Source of the DNA: Sulfuritalea sp.
GTDB lineage: Bacteria > Pseudomonadota > Gammaproteobacteria > Burkholderiales > Rhodocyclaceae
Length of the DNA stretch: 64,000 nucleotides
Direction of reading: 5' to 3'
Assembly: GCF_017302275.1 (NCBI RefSeq)
Contig: NZ_JAFLDR010000013.1
Location: forward strand, 1-64,000
Shown here: positions 63,397 through 64,000 of the stretch, piece after piece
Numbering within the stretch: position 1 is the stretch's first letter
How the letters are laid out: the number at the start of each line of letters is the position of its first letter
Notes under the pieces: generated by a model
What the model saw: the letters and a program-made list of their open reading frames with translations, nothing else
Database searches by the model: none
What the model was told of the DNA's origin: nothing
Position numbers and translations under genes: made by a program

Positions 63397-63603
63397 ATGG
63401 TTACGCAGAACAAAGCGCAGCGGCGCAAGTCGAGCATGCATATTTCGGTAGATTCGGGATTGAAGGTGCGGCTGCAAAAAGTCGCAGAGCGTATGAATAT
63501 CCCGGTGTCGCATTTGACCTCGTTAGCTTTGAGTCGGGCCGTTCGAGGCTTCGAGCTCGAGGTAGGGCTGGCCAATGTGGCGGCGGGTGGAGTAGAGCCA
63601 TGA
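63397..63603 (+). CDS. small ribbon-helix-helix-like protein
   Basis: 68 residues from ATG 63397 (AGGAGG 10 nt upstream). A basic N-terminus (MVTQNKAQRRKSS), then MHISVDSGLKVRLQKVAERMNIPVSHLTSLALSRAVRGFELEV: a short strand and two helices as in Arc/MetJ-type DNA-binding proteins of plasmids and phages. It overlaps the next gene by four bases. Position next to the tRNA fragment suggests it belongs to the integrated element. Confidence 0.6.
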   Translation: MVTQNKAQRRKSSMHISVDSGLKVRLQKVAERMNIPVSHLTSLALSRAVRGFELEVGLANVAAGGVEP

Positions 63604-63797
63604 GACTGCCTTGGGATCCCAACTTCGAGGAGTTGAGGCGGCGAAAGGGCTTTACTTATTTCTGGTGGTGGTACTTGTCCCTTGTGTTCGTCCTAGGGCC
63701 GACGATGGCGCTTGTAATCAAGTACCCGAGTTTCCGGTGGGTCGGTCACCTGGCGGCGAGCATCACCGAACTGGAATTCAAACGTTGTGATCGTTGA
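63600..63797 (+). CDS. small single-span membrane protein
   Basis: 65 residues. A charged start (MRLPWDPNFEELRRRKG) is followed by an aromatic membrane helix (FTYFWWWYLSLVFVLGPTMALVI). The ATG overlaps the upstream stop (ATGA), so the two small genes are coupled. It has the look of a phage- or plasmid-borne protein, but no family was recognised. Confidence 0.55.
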   Translation: MRLPWDPNFEELRRRKGFTYFWWWYLSLVFVLGPTMALVIKYPSFRWVGHLAASITELEFKRCDR

Positions 63798-63831
63798 AAT
63801 CCTCGATCAGTGCGGTCGCCGGCACGCAGTG

Positions 63832-63852
63832 CCTGGGCGCGTAGCGCCCAGG
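63832..63852. repeat. 9-bp perfect hairpin with GTA loop
   Basis: CCTGGGCGC (63832-63840), GTA, GCGCCCAGG (63844-63852). It is followed 6 bp later by the larger hairpin. Confidence 0.65.
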
Positions 63853-63858
63853 AATGAT

Positions 63859-63919
63859 GCGGGATGGCGAAGCGTGTGGCGGCGCGCAGCGCCGACGACA
63901 CGCTTCGCCAGGGTCCCGC
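63859..63919. repeat. long composite hairpin, candidate replication or packaging structure
   Basis: GCGGGA (63859-63864) with TCCCGC (63914-63919); GGCGAAGCGTGT (63866-63877) with ACACGCTTCGCC (63898-63909), a perfect 12-bp stem; inner CGGCGC with GCGCCG around GCA. No T-run follows on either strand. The remaining bases to 64000 hold no gene that I can see. Confidence 0.6.
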
Positions 63920-64000
63920 GTCGGCGCGGCGATCGCACGGCAGGGAATCGGGGGGGGCTAGCCGTCAATGCCAGTAAGGCCGCTATTCCGTCAAGGGCAC

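Overview
The window reads as a chromosomal segment of a betaproteobacterium, most probably of the Rhodocyclales type. The grounds are high GC, dense co-directional operons, three PEP-CTERM surface proteins, a hemCDXY cluster, a PilS/PilR pair, a GTP-type PEP carboxykinase and an AlgP/H1-like lysine-alanine protein. Family names come from motif recognition; no database search was run.

Layout. 1-9.9 kb: a BNR-repeat protein that runs out of frame into a zinc-ribbon protein, a Ser/Thr kinase fused to a cyclic-nucleotide-binding domain, two PEP-CTERM proteins, a doubly frameshifted acyl-carrier-protein gene, a KefC-type antiporter with its flavoprotein partner, an RlmN-type radical-SAM enzyme and Pcm. 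10-31 kb: a TusE/DsrC-like protein, iorAB, a third PEP-CTERM protein, folD-purE-hemF, a TetR regulator facing a DUF1348 gene across two near-identical operators, hemY-hemX-hemD-hemC, a PBP7-type peptidase, a patatin, maeB, pckG, an aminotransferase and a histone-H1-like protein. 31.6-35.3 kb: ampD, pilR, pilS and a PP0621-type protein.

35.6-53.8 kb is a surface polysaccharide locus. Its middle (about 37.7-49.5 kb) is visibly more AT-rich and was probably acquired. It holds the ABC exporter Wzm/Wzt (Wzt with a long C-terminal domain), three sulfotransferases, an FkbM methyltransferase fused to a long coiled coil of thirteen exact 21-residue units, a 1001-residue multidomain glycosyltransferase, a second FkbM gene broken by an IS630-family insertion, a DUF1698-type methyltransferase, two Gmd-type dehydratases, GDP-fucose synthase and a further glycosyltransferase. 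At 54.4-60.3 kb follow a proline-rich exported protein, a WecA-like initiating transferase and an O-antigen ligase. Together these outline an ABC-dependent O-antigen route: WecA-like start, chain growth by glycosyltransferases, capping by methyl and/or sulfate, export by Wzm/Wzt, ligation. The methyltransferase with a repeat-built coiled coil looks like an analogue of the WbdD chain-terminating molecular ruler and is the best candidate for a new system here.

60.4-63.1 kb: a beta-barrel outer-membrane protein, a lipoprotein hydrolase and a FecR-domain protein. At 63,238 a 45-bp fragment of tRNA-Pro(CGG), beginning exactly at the anticodon loop, marks an integration site. The small genes and strong hairpins to its right look like the edge of an integrated element that continues past the window.

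Two sequence families run through the segment: a dispersed extragenic repeat (core GCCGTNNCGCCAGCGCCGAC, at least thirteen copies, two more inside a coding sequence), and a 20-bp box (CTAGTCCRAAYGGGCTATTG) found upstream of all three PEP-CTERM genes.
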